64,000 bases of DNA from CBDESM01 sp965242485. Its GTDB lineage: Bacteria; Chloroflexota; Dehalococcoidia; Bin125. The stretch lies in contig CBDESM010000003.1 of assembly GCA_965242485.1 (NCBI GenBank), forward strand, positions 2,418,001 to 2,482,000, given 5' to 3'. The notes beneath the pieces were generated by a model, which did no database searches, had not been told where the DNA came from, and saw only the letters and a list, made by a program, of their open reading frames with translations. Of the stretch, positions 52,385 through 60,086 are shown piece by piece. Numbering within the stretch: the stretch's first letter is position 1; every line of letters begins with the position of its first letter. Position numbers and translations under genes: made by a program.

Positions 52385-52998
52385 TACTGCGAACTCGCGG
52401 GCGCGCCCCGCGAGCGCAGGTCGTACGCCAGGATCAGCAAGTCGCGCAGCTGCTCGTTGCGGTCCATCACCCAGCCCGGCAGCGTCGCCACCGGGTGGAA
52501 GCCGAGGCTCTGGAACACGGCCTGCGCGCTGTGCTGGTCGTGCGTCATCCGCGCCGAAATCCGCTCCAGCCCGATGCTGTCGGCGATGGCGAAGATCTCC
52601 TCCGCCAGGAAGCGGCCCAGCCCCATCCCGCGCGATTGCGAGGAGACGGTGACCCGGATCTCGCCGATGTGCTCCGACCAATCCGCCTCGCTGTGGACCA
52701 GCGAAGCCTCGCCGAGGATGCGCCCCCCGGTCACGGCCAGCACCGTGATCGTCTTGAACGTGGCGATGTTGTGCAGCCAGAGGTCGACGATCCGCTCGTC
52801 GGTGATGTCCCAGGGCAGGTAGAGCAGATCGTCGGGCGAAAGGCTGCGCGCAAAGGCGAGGAAGGCGGCCTTGTCGGCCGGCGCCATCAGGTGCAGTTCG
52901 ATCTCCGCGCCGCCGCGCAGGTTGGCCCGGCTGGGGTAGCGCCTGGCGATCAGAGCGGCTTGCTGTTCTCTCGCTTCAGCGGGCATCGGGCGCTCCAT
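52384..52998 (-). CDS. GNAT family N-acetyltransferase
   Basis: 204 residues. Acetyl-CoA-binding motif A is VSSQSRGMGLGRFLAEEIFAIA (about 120-141), followed by LERISARMTHDQHSAQAVFQSLGF, the motif B region. N-terminus is polar and helical. Acetylates an amine of unknown identity; same strand as the downstream aminotransferase. Confidence 0.88.
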   Translation of the reverse strand: MERPMPAEAREQQAALIARRYPSRANLRGGAEIELHLMAPADKAAFLAFARSLSPDDLLYLPWDITDERIVDLWLHNIATFKTITVLAVTGGRILGEASLVHSEADWSEHIGEIRVTVSSQSRGMGLGRFLAEEIFAIADSIGLERISARMTHDQHSAQAVFQSLGFHPVATLPGWVMDRNEQLRDLLILAYDLRSRGAPASSQ

Positions 52999-53088
52999 CC
53001 TTGCGTGCGTGCGCTGCGGATGCGCCGCCGTACGAGTCTATCCGATGCTCCCGATCCGCCCCGCCGGCCGGATCGCAGCCGGGTATGT

Positions 53089-53655
53089 TCAGTCATCGCC
53101 CAAGCGCCAGCGCGTCGTCTTCGGCTGCACCCGCGCCGCGCGGTCGCCGGCGCTGTCCCGCTCCAGCTCTGCCCGGTCGCCCGGCCGGATCACGCCTTCC
53201 CGCGCCACCCGCGCGTAGACGCGGCTCGCGCCGGGATGCGTCTGCTGGTTGATCCGGTTGAAGTCGCCGTCGTTGAAGACGTGCGCGATCGTCTTGCAGG
53301 GCGCGGCGAACGAGGTCACCTCGACCACGACCGTGTCGCCCAGTCGGATGCGCGCGCCGGGCACGACCCGCTTCCAATCGACGGAGCGCAGCGTCACGTT
53401 CTCGCCCGCCGCGCCGGCCCGCGCGCTGTGCCCCTCGGCCCGCAGCGCGTCGATGATCTCGGCCGACCAGAGGCAGACGGCGCGTTCGGGCCCGCCGTGG
53501 TGCCGCCGGTCGCGCTGGCGATCCTGGGTCAGCCCGAAGCGGTTGACCACCGCCTCCGGCACGGGCCGCTTGGGCACGCCTCCCGGCGAGACGGAAATCT
53601 GCTCAACCCTGCCCTCGTAGCCGGGCCGCGGTTCGCCACCGTTGACCTGCGTCAT
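53089..53655 (-). CDS. MOSC-domain protein
   Basis: 188 residues. GLTQDRQRDRRHHGGPERAVCLW at about 41-63, GAAGENVTL (about 84-92), and the conserved Cys in APCKTI (about 120). MOSC domains bind molybdenum cofactor or move sulfur in metal-sulfur-cofactor pathways; small stand-alone ones (YiiM-like) reduce hydroxylamines. 13 bp downstream of the halogenase-like gene. Confidence 0.88.
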   Translation of the reverse strand: MTQVNGGEPRPGYEGRVEQISVSPGGVPKRPVPEAVVNRFGLTQDRQRDRRHHGGPERAVCLWSAEIIDALRAEGHSARAGAAGENVTLRSVDWKRVVPGARIRLGDTVVVEVTSFAAPCKTIAHVFNDGDFNRINQQTHPGASRVYARVAREGVIRPGDRAELERDSAGDRAARVQPKTTRWRLGDD

Positions 53656-53668
53656 GCCCGCATCCTAC

Positions 53669-55285
53669 TCACTCCAGCGACTCGATGATCCCGTCGACGA
53701 ACAACACCCCGATCGCCGTCAGCAATCCCGGCCCCAAAGCAGCCCGCTGTTCTTCCGCGACCCCCTCCAGCAGATCATCGATCGCCTCAGCCGACGTGCA
53801 CTGCCCGTCCAGTCGCTGCAGCAGCGCGGCGACCGCCAGCGAGATCGGCGCTCCCTGCGGACGCGAGGGCGACGATATGACCGCGCCCCACTCGAACTTC
53901 TCGTCGCCGATCACCGGCTTGCGCTCCAGCGATACTCCCTCCGCGAGCCTCGGCACGGATGCCGCAACGTCCAGCGTCCGCAGCAGATCGGAGCGCCGCC
54001 GACGCTCGGCCTCGACTTCCGCCACAGCATCCGCGAAATCCGGCGGCGCTTCGCCGCGCTCGAGCACGACCCGCTCGTAGCCCTGCGGCGGCTGCCCAGC
54101 GACGGCCGCGATGAACGATTTGCGCGGCGCGGCCGCCGCACCTCCGGCGATCCGCCGCGCCTCCCAAAAATATGAGTCGACCGTGCGGTTGCTCGCGTAG
54201 AACAGCGCCGCCATCTCGCGGAACTGGTGGTATTGATCGAGGTACAGCTGCGAATACGCCGCCGCCGCCGGCTCCCGCAGCTCCGGCTCGTCCAGCACCG
54301 CGTGCACGTAGGCCGCCGCCATCAGCGCCGACGACATCGCCAGATGCACGCCCGACGAGAACAGCGGATCCACGAAGCAGGCCGCATCGCCGACCAAGAT
54401 CCAGCCCTCGCCGGCGAGCCGCGACGAAACGTACGACCAGTCGCGCACCACGCGCGGGCCGTCGACGATCTCCGCCGCGGCCAGCATCCGCGCCGTCCGC
54501 TCGGTCCGCCCGAGCTGCTCGGCCAAGAACCCGCCCGGCCCGCCGCGCGCCAGCGCCGCCCCGCCGAACTCGGCATCGACGACGACGCCGACCGACATCA
54601 CGTCGTCCGCCAGCGGGATCGACCAGGCCCAGCCGTCGGCGAACGACTCGATGAAGATGTTGCCCGCGTCCGGCGGCGGCAGCCGCTCGCCGCCGCGGTA
54701 CCAGGCGTAGACGGCGAGGTTGCGGAAGAATTCATCATGCTCGCGCAGGCCGAGCCGGCGCCCGATCAGCCCCGCCTGCCCGGTCGCATCCACGACCCAG
54801 GAAGCCGCGATCTCCTCGCGCCCGCCCGCATGCTCGGCACTGACCCCGCGAACCCGATCCCCCTCGAAATGCACGTCCACGACGCGCCAGCCCTCGCGTA
54901 CGTCGACCCCGCGCCGCTGCGCGTTCCGCAGCAGGATCTCATCGAACCGATCCCGCGACACCTGAAACGAAGTCGGATACCGCGCGTTGGTCTCCCGGAA
55001 GTACCAAGACCAAGGCTCGCGCGACTTGCCCCAAACCATCGTCGCCCCCGGCTTCGCCGTGAACCCGGCCGCCTCGACTTCCTCGAGCACCCCCAACGTT
55101 TCCAAAATCGGCAGCGAAGCCGGCAGCAGCGACTCCCCCACATGCACCCGCGGAAACACCTCCCGCTCCAACAACACCACCCCCCTCCCCCGCATAGCCA
55201 ACAACGCCGCCGCAGTAGAACCCCCGGGCCCTCCCCCCACAACGACGATTGGATCGCTCACGCGGCCGCCCCGCGATTTATTCAT
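53669..55285 (-). CDS. Flavin-dependent halogenase-like oxidoreductase
   Basis: 538 residues. FAD Rossmann motif VVGGGPGGSTAA (15-26), HVGESLLPAS (48-57), K78 in FTAKPGATMVWG where halogenases have an essential Lys, and the halogenase marker W-x-W-x-I-P at 219-224 (WAWSIP). GDAACFVDPLFSSGVHLAM is the second flavin site. Together they match FADH2-dependent halogenases of the phenol/pyrrole type, although some relatives are plain monooxygenases. The C-terminal 100 residues carry an extra helical region. Start could also be GTG 55261. Possibly acts with the neighbouring LLM, GNAT and aminotransferase on a small molecule. Confidence 0.82.
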   Translation of the reverse strand: MNKSRGGRVSDPIVVVGGGPGGSTAAALLAMRGRGVVLLEREVFPRVHVGESLLPASLPILETLGVLEEVEAAGFTAKPGATMVWGKSREPWSWYFRETNARYPTSFQVSRDRFDEILLRNAQRRGVDVREGWRVVDVHFEGDRVRGVSAEHAGGREEIAASWVVDATGQAGLIGRRLGLREHDEFFRNLAVYAWYRGGERLPPPDAGNIFIESFADGWAWSIPLADDVMSVGVVVDAEFGGAALARGGPGGFLAEQLGRTERTARMLAAAEIVDGPRVVRDWSYVSSRLAGEGWILVGDAACFVDPLFSSGVHLAMSSALMAAAYVHAVLDEPELREPAAAAYSQLYLDQYHQFREMAALFYASNRTVDSYFWEARRIAGGAAAAPRKSFIAAVAGQPPQGYERVVLERGEAPPDFADAVAEVEAERRRRSDLLRTLDVAASVPRLAEGVSLERKPVIGDEKFEWGAVISSPSRPQGAPISLAVAALLQRLDGQCTSAEAIDDLLEGVAEEQRAALGPGLLTAIGVLFVDGIIESLE

Positions 55286-55349
55286 CCGAACGCGACGCGG
55301 GCGCGCTCCGGGGAGTGCGCCCGCGTCGGTGGTTCCGGTTCCGCGGGGG

Positions 55350-56645
55350 TCAGGCGGAGATGGGGGCGTTGGTTTTGGTGTCGACTTCGAAGGGGCCCTT
55401 GAGGTCGAGTTCCTTGCCCATCTCGCGGACGGCGGGGATGACTTCCTCGCCGAAGAGGCGCAGGCTGCGCATGCTGTCTTCGTGCGACATCGCGCCGTCG
55501 CCGTCCCAGAAGAAGATGCTGCCGGGGCGCAGCGTTTCGAGCACGTGCTTGATCTTCGGGATCACCGTCTTGGGCGTGCCGGAGATGATGCTGTACTTGT
55601 TGACCTGCTCCTCGTAGGTGCCGAGGAAGTCGCCCTTGTCCTGCTGGTCGGGCATCGGCTTCTCGGAGGCGGCGGCCTGGTGCGCGGCTTGGCGGCCGCG
55701 GGCGGCGGCCTGCGCGAAGCTGGCCACCGTCGGCAGCAGCTGGGTGCGGCTGGTCAGGCCGGGCAGGTTCTGCAGGTTCTGGCGGACGTTGCCCTGGTTG
55801 CCCTCGAGGAACGGGTTGGCCGGGCCGGAGATGTACTTGCGCCCGGCCTGCTCGGCCAGCTCTTCGGTCTCGTCGACGTGGACCTTGAACAGGTAGCCGT
55901 GGTGCTGCGAGCCGGCTTCGTAGCCGTGCTCCTGGGCCACCTCGTCGTAGTACTCGAACGACTTCTTGGTCGGCTCCAGTTCGGTCGCGAGCATGATGTA
56001 GGGGTAGCGCTGCTTGGCGCACCAAGCGACCGTGTTGCGGCTCATCACGCCGGGGATCCAGATCTGCGGGTGCGGCTCCTGGTAGGGGCGGGCCCAAGGG
56101 TTGACGTAGCGGTAGTTGTAGTGCTCGCCTTCCCAGCGGAACGGGCCCGGCGTCGACCAAGTCTTGACGATGAAGTCGTGCGCCTCTTGGAAGCGCTCCC
56201 AGTTGAACGGCGCCTGCGAGTTGTGCGCGACCGATTCGCGGCCGGTCCCGCGCACCCAGCCGGTGACCAGCCGCCCGCGCGAGATCATGTCGATCTCGGC
56301 CAGTTCCTCGGCCAGCCAGAGCGGGTCCTCCCAGATCGGCAGCACGTTGCCGAGCAGGACGATCTTGGCGCGCTTGGTGATGCGGGCGAGGATCGCGGCC
56401 TCGACGTTCATCACGCCGCCCATGCAGAACGGGGTCGAGTGGTGCTCGTTGAGCATCAGGCCGTCGAAGCCCATCTCCTCGGCGTAGACCTTCTCGTCGA
56501 GGTAGCGGTTGTAGAGCTCCGCGCCGAGCCTGGGGTTGTAGTCCCCGTTGCTCATGCCGAGGTCTTCGACCTCGCGTCCGGTGGTGCCGACCCAGCCGGT
56601 CTCGAAGTCCTGATAGGGGCGCTCGGTGAAGTAGCCGATGAACAT
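55350..56645 (-). CDS. LLM class F420/FMN-dependent monooxygenase (luciferase-like)
   Basis: 431 residues. GFDGLMLNEHHSTPFCMGGVMNVEAAILA (about 59-88), RITKRAKIVLLGNVLPIWEDPLWLAEELAEIDMISRGRLVTGWVRGTGRE are the luciferase-like barrel motifs (given in fragments), and the SGTPKTVIPKI region follows. Around 310-350 is a Gln/Ala/Asp-rich insert. These enzymes use FMNH2 or F420H2 on varied substrates. 64 bp before the halogenase-like gene. Confidence 0.92.
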   Translation of the reverse strand: MFIGYFTERPYQDFETGWVGTTGREVEDLGMSNGDYNPRLGAELYNRYLDEKVYAEEMGFDGLMLNEHHSTPFCMGGVMNVEAAILARITKRAKIVLLGNVLPIWEDPLWLAEELAEIDMISRGRLVTGWVRGTGRESVAHNSQAPFNWERFQEAHDFIVKTWSTPGPFRWEGEHYNYRYVNPWARPYQEPHPQIWIPGVMSRNTVAWCAKQRYPYIMLATELEPTKKSFEYYDEVAQEHGYEAGSQHHGYLFKVHVDETEELAEQAGRKYISGPANPFLEGNQGNVRQNLQNLPGLTSRTQLLPTVASFAQAAARGRQAAHQAAASEKPMPDQQDKGDFLGTYEEQVNKYSIISGTPKTVIPKIKHVLETLRPGSIFFWDGDGAMSHEDSMRSLRLFGEEVIPAVREMGKELDLKGPFEVDTKTNAPISA

Positions 56646-56718
56646 CTGATCCGGTCCTTTCGCTTCCCGAGTCCGGGAGCGCGCCCCCGGCGGGGGCCTG
56701 TTGGCCGCAGTCTAGCGG

Positions 56719-57516
56719 TCAGTTCGCGGCGAGGAAGGATTTCACGGCCGCGGCCGTGCCCTCCGCGTCTTCGAGTTCGATCAGGTGGCCGAGCCCGGGC
56801 CGCACATCGAGCGTCGAGTTCGGCAGCGCCGCGTCGTACAGCTCGCCCACGTTGACGGGAACGACGCGGTCCTCGGAGCCCCAGAGCAGCAGGGCCGGCG
56901 CCTGCACCTCGCTGATCAGGTGCTGCAGCGAGCGGTTGAACATCCAGGGCTTCCAGGTCAGCCGCGCGGTCATCTCGCGCGAGAAGTCCCAGAGTTCCTT
57001 GAGTTCGGGCGCGGCGGCCTCGCCGAAGACTTCGGCGTAGGCGTCGTCGGAGCTGAAGCCGAGCTTCACGTACTCCTCGAACTCGTAGAAGATCACGTCG
57101 GCGATCTCGCCCTCGTCGGGCTGGATGCCGGGCGCGCCGATCAGGGTCAGCGACTTCAGGTCGGCGTCGGAAGCCGCGGCCAGCTCGGCCGCGACCCAGC
57201 CGCCGAAGCCGAGTCCGATCAGGTGGTAGGAGTCTATCCCCAGCTTGGCGACGGCGCGGCGCACCAGCGAGGCGATGTCGCGCGGGCTGCGCGCCCAGGC
57301 GGGGCGCTCCGACTGCCCGTAGCCCGGCATGTCGGGCGCGGACACGGCGTAGTCGGCGGCGAGCGCCTCGTAGAAGGGGATCCAGCCGGCGTTGCCGGTC
57401 GAGTGGTGCAGCACGACGACGGCCTCGCCGCCGCCGCCCTGCATGACGCGGACGCTGTTGCCCGCCACCGTGACGGTCGTCTCCGTGTGCGTCTCCGCCG
57501 CTGTCGCCGTGGTCAT
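56719..57516 (-). CDS. Alpha/beta-hydrolase fold protein with Gly at the nucleophile position
   Basis: 265 residues. Normal fold markers: VVVLHHSTGNAGW (33-45), PDMPGYGQSERP, the elbow GLGFGG at 101-106, acid in GSEDRVVP, His in GLGHLIELE. The elbow should read G-x-S-x-G; residue 103 is Gly, so a classic hydrolase mechanism is not possible. It may be an inactive homologue or a cofactor-free dioxygenase/lyase-type member. Upstream of the LLM monooxygenase by 73 bp; a 6-bp hairpin lies in that gap at 56683-56697. Confidence 0.82.
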   Translation of the reverse strand: MTTATAAETHTETTVTVAGNSVRVMQGGGGEAVVVLHHSTGNAGWIPFYEALAADYAVSAPDMPGYGQSERPAWARSPRDIASLVRRAVAKLGIDSYHLIGLGFGGWVAAELAAASDADLKSLTLIGAPGIQPDEGEIADVIFYEFEEYVKLGFSSDDAYAEVFGEAAAPELKELWDFSREMTARLTWKPWMFNRSLQHLISEVQAPALLLWGSEDRVVPVNVGELYDAALPNSTLDVRPGLGHLIELEDAEGTAAAVKSFLAAN

Positions 57517-57595
57517 GTGCGTCGCTTTCCCTGCGCGGCCATCCCGCGCGGTCGTCTGGTTAGTTCGCGCGATGCTAACCGATGGGCCGGTCGCG

Positions 57596-58177
57596 CTAGG
57601 CCTTCAGGCTGAACGGCGGGTAGCGGTCCGTGTTGAGCACGAACGTGTAGGCGTTGACGCGGAACGCCCAGCGGTTGACGCCGAGCACGAAGTTGAACAG
57701 CGGCGCCGGGTAGCTGCCGGTGATCAGGATCGCGAACCAAGACAGGATGATGCAGACGGTGGACACGATCAGGAGCAGCGCCAGCACGATGTAGTGCGGC
57801 AGCGCCAGCAGCCACTTGATCAGCGGCAGGAAGCGGCTCAGCCGTTCCGGGTCGGGGTCGTCCAGTTCGATCTTCGCGGTCGGGTCGTCGTCCCACGGAT
57901 AGCCGTCGATCAGCAGGTCGAGGTACAGCGTCGTCCGCGTCGAGAAGATGGCGAACCAGCGCTGCACGGTCCAGAGGATCTCCGGGTAGCGCTTGACCAA
58001 GAGCAGCGCGAGCACGACCAGGAGCCACACGAGCTGGATGATCCTGGTGCCCTGGATGAGGCCGACGATGATGACCACCGGGATCGCCAAGAGCAGGCGG
58101 AAGAGCACCGTCAGGCGGTTGGAGCGGCCCGGGTAGTCGATATCCAGCCGCGCGGCGTAATCAGCGTATTCGCCCAT
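57596..58177 (-). CDS. DUF4389 membrane protein
   Basis: 193 residues with four membrane helices in two pairs. LDIDYPGRSNRLTVLFRLLLAIPV, KRYPEILWTVQRWFAIF, SFWFAILITGSYP-like (here LSWFAILITGSYP) and the VNRWAFRVNAYTFVLNTDRYPPF ending are family features. Function unknown. Minus strand, 79 bp before the hydrolase-fold gene. Confidence 0.9.
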   Translation of the reverse strand: MGEYADYAARLDIDYPGRSNRLTVLFRLLLAIPVVIIVGLIQGTRIIQLVWLLVVLALLLVKRYPEILWTVQRWFAIFSTRTTLYLDLLIDGYPWDDDPTAKIELDDPDPERLSRFLPLIKWLLALPHYIVLALLLIVSTVCIILSWFAILITGSYPAPLFNFVLGVNRWAFRVNAYTFVLNTDRYPPFSLKA

Positions 58178-58271
58178 CGGACGCTCCTTCCGTCAAAGCG
58201 GTTGCGCGGAGGATAGGGAAGACTCGCGCTAGGCGCGCGGGGCGGACGACGGGCAGCAGCCGATGCGGCGC

Positions 58272-58784
58272 TCAGGATGCCGGAGTGCGGCCGAGCGTGC
58301 GCTCGATCTGGCGCAGGTGGAAGAGCTGGTGGTCGGCCAGCGTGAAGGCGAGCGTGCGCAGCGACATCTCGAAGATGTCCTCGCCGAAGTCGACCTCGGC
58401 CGGCTCGCGCAGCTGCTCGGGGCCGAGCCCGCCGAACAGCCGCTCGGTGTCCTCGCGCACCGCGGTCAGCGCCCAGCGCAGCTCGGCCGCGCTCGCTTCC
58501 GCCTCGGTATCGGGCAGCGTGACGCCGCCGGTGCGCGGGATCGGCAGAGCCGGCGCGACGCTCCTCCGCAGTTCCAGCATCGCCGGATGCAGGAAGCGCT
58601 CGGAGTGGACGGCGTGCAGCACGATCTCGCGGACCGACCACTCGCCTTCGGCCAGCCGGCTGCCGAGCGCGTCCTCCGCAACATCGTCGAGCAGGGCCAG
58701 CAGCTCGTCCCGGATCCGGGAGAGCGCGTCATTGATGACGGGGTCGGACACGCCCGCGAGTGTAGCCTCGCATCCGTTGATCAC
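58272..58784 (-). CDS. DinB-like four-helix protein
   Basis: 170 residues from GTG 58784. SVREIVLHAVHSERFLH (about 50-66) and FTLADHQLFHLRQIE (about 147-161) supply His residues of the DinB/YfiT metal site. DinB-like proteins act as thiol-dependent transferases (for mycothiol or bacillithiol) or remain unassigned. A GTG at 58751 (MSDPVIND) is equally possible. Divergent from the next gene with only about 20 bp between starts if 58784 is used. Confidence 0.82.
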   Translation of the reverse strand: MINGCEATLAGVSDPVINDALSRIRDELLALLDDVAEDALGSRLAEGEWSVREIVLHAVHSERFLHPAMLELRRSVAPALPIPRTGGVTLPDTEAEASAAELRWALTAVREDTERLFGGLGPEQLREPAEVDFGEDIFEMSLRTLAFTLADHQLFHLRQIERTLGRTPAS

Positions 58785-58804
58785 GTGCTGATCTGAGGTT
58801 GCCG

Positions 58805-59698
58805 ATGGCCCGCGTCGACCGCGTCCCCAGCCGCGCCGAACAGATCGAGCAGGAGGCCGGCGTCAGCGCCGCCCAGCGCCTGCTGCTGGCCAAAGGCGCG
58901 GCCGAGTGGGACGAACGCCGCTTCTTCGACGCGCACGAGACCTGGGAAGAACTCTGGATGGAGGAGCCGCGCCCGATCCGCTCCTTCTTCCAAGGTCTGA
59001 TCCTGCTCGCCGCCGGCCTGCACCACTGGACCGGCACGCACAAACCGCGCGGCGTCCAGACCAAGCTCGCCACCGGGATCGAGCGCCTCGCGCCCTACGC
59101 GCCCGTCTTTCTGGGGATTGACGCCGCGGCGATGATCGCGGATGCCGCCGCACTGCTGCGCGAAGCGGCCGGGCTGGATGGCGATGGTCTGGCGAAATCC
59201 GCGGACAAGATCACCCCGCCGTTCCGCTGGGCGGCGGCGGGCGCTGATCTCGACGCCGATCCGGGCGTGCTGCAAGTCAAGCGGCTCTCTACGACGGCGC
59301 AGACGCCGGTGCGCTCCACGCCGGAGAGCTCGGGTTTCGACTTGTTCGCCGATCTCGGCAGCGAGGGGGGCGAAAGCGAGCTGGGCGCAACGCCGACCCC
59401 CGTCGGCACGGGGATCGCGATCGCCCCGCCGGCGGGCTGCGAAGCGCAGGTGCGGCCCCGCTCCGGCCTCTGGCGCAGGGGCGTCGATGTTGGCTTCGGC
59501 ACGATTGACGCCGATTACCGCGGCGAGCTGATCGTGCAGATGGCGCTGCGGCCCGGCTCCGAGCCCTATGCGATCCGCCACGGCGACCGAATCGCGCAGC
59601 TGGTGATCGCGCCGGTCGCGCGGCCCGCGCTCGCCGTCGTCGACGAGCTGGGCGAGACCGAGCGCGGCGCGGGCGGCTTCGGCTCGACCGGGCGATGA
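58805..59698 (+). CDS. DUF309-dUTPase fusion protein
   Basis: 297 residues joining two domains in one open frame. DUF309 about 25-135 with FFDAHETWEELW (40-51) and FFQGLILLAAGLHHW (61-75). dUTPase about 153-297 with all five motifs: SSGFDLFAD (175-183), RPRSGL (217-222), GTIDADYRGEL (232-242), DRIAQLVI (261-268), RGAGGFGSTG (287-296). The second domain hydrolyses dUTP to dUMP, keeping uracil out of DNA; DUF309 has no known function. GAGG is 6 nt before ATG 58805. The stop overlaps crcB. Confidence 0.9.
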   Translation: MARVDRVPSRAEQIEQEAGVSAAQRLLLAKGAAEWDERRFFDAHETWEELWMEEPRPIRSFFQGLILLAAGLHHWTGTHKPRGVQTKLATGIERLAPYAPVFLGIDAAAMIADAAALLREAAGLDGDGLAKSADKITPPFRWAAAGADLDADPGVLQVKRLSTTAQTPVRSTPESSGFDLFADLGSEGGESELGATPTPVGTGIAIAPPAGCEAQVRPRSGLWRRGVDVGFGTIDADYRGELIVQMALRPGSEPYAIRHGDRIAQLVIAPVARPALAVVDELGETERGAGGFGSTGR

Positions 59699-60063
59699 CG
59701 ATCCTCGCGGTCGCTCTGGGCGGCGCGGCCGGTTCGGTGCTCCGCTATCTGATCTCCAAGTGGGTGTCGGACCAGGACTTGGGCGCGTTCCCCTACGGGA
59801 TTTTCGCCGTCAACATCGCCGGGGCGCTGCTGCTCGGCCTGCTCGCGACGCTGCTGCTGGAGCGGGTGCACGTCTCCGATCCAGTGCGCTTGGCGCTGAC
59901 CGTCGGCCTGCTCGGCGGCTTCACCACGTTCTCGACGCTCAGCTTCGACTCGCTGGCGCTGATCGACTCGGGCCGCTGGCCGCTGGCGCTGCTCAACCTG
60001 CTGGGCAGCGGCGCAGCCGGCCTCGCCGCCGTCTGGCTCGGCCAGCAACTGGCGCGGCTGTAG
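59695..60063 (+). CDS. crcB: Fluoride channel CrcB/Fluc
   Basis: 122 residues with four membrane helices. GGAAGSVLRYLIS (9-21) with the conserved Arg, PYGIFAVNIAGALLLG (33-48) and GLLGGFTTFSTLSFDS (about 70-85) with the Phe-box and TTFS motif are typical. It exports fluoride. No fluoride-riboswitch consensus is seen directly upstream, where the fused dUTPase gene continues. ATGA overlap with the previous gene. Confidence 0.95.
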   Translation: MTILAVALGGAAGSVLRYLISKWVSDQDLGAFPYGIFAVNIAGALLLGLLATLLLERVHVSDPVRLALTVGLLGGFTTFSTLSFDSLALIDSGRWPLALLNLLGSGAAGLAAVWLGQQLARL

Positions 60064-60086
60064 ATATGATCCGGTGCTGAGAGATC

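Noticed and set aside
59500..59694. Fluoride riboswitch ahead of crcB
   Set aside because: The upstream bases are coding sequence of the dUTPase domain and no crcB-motif consensus could be made out.
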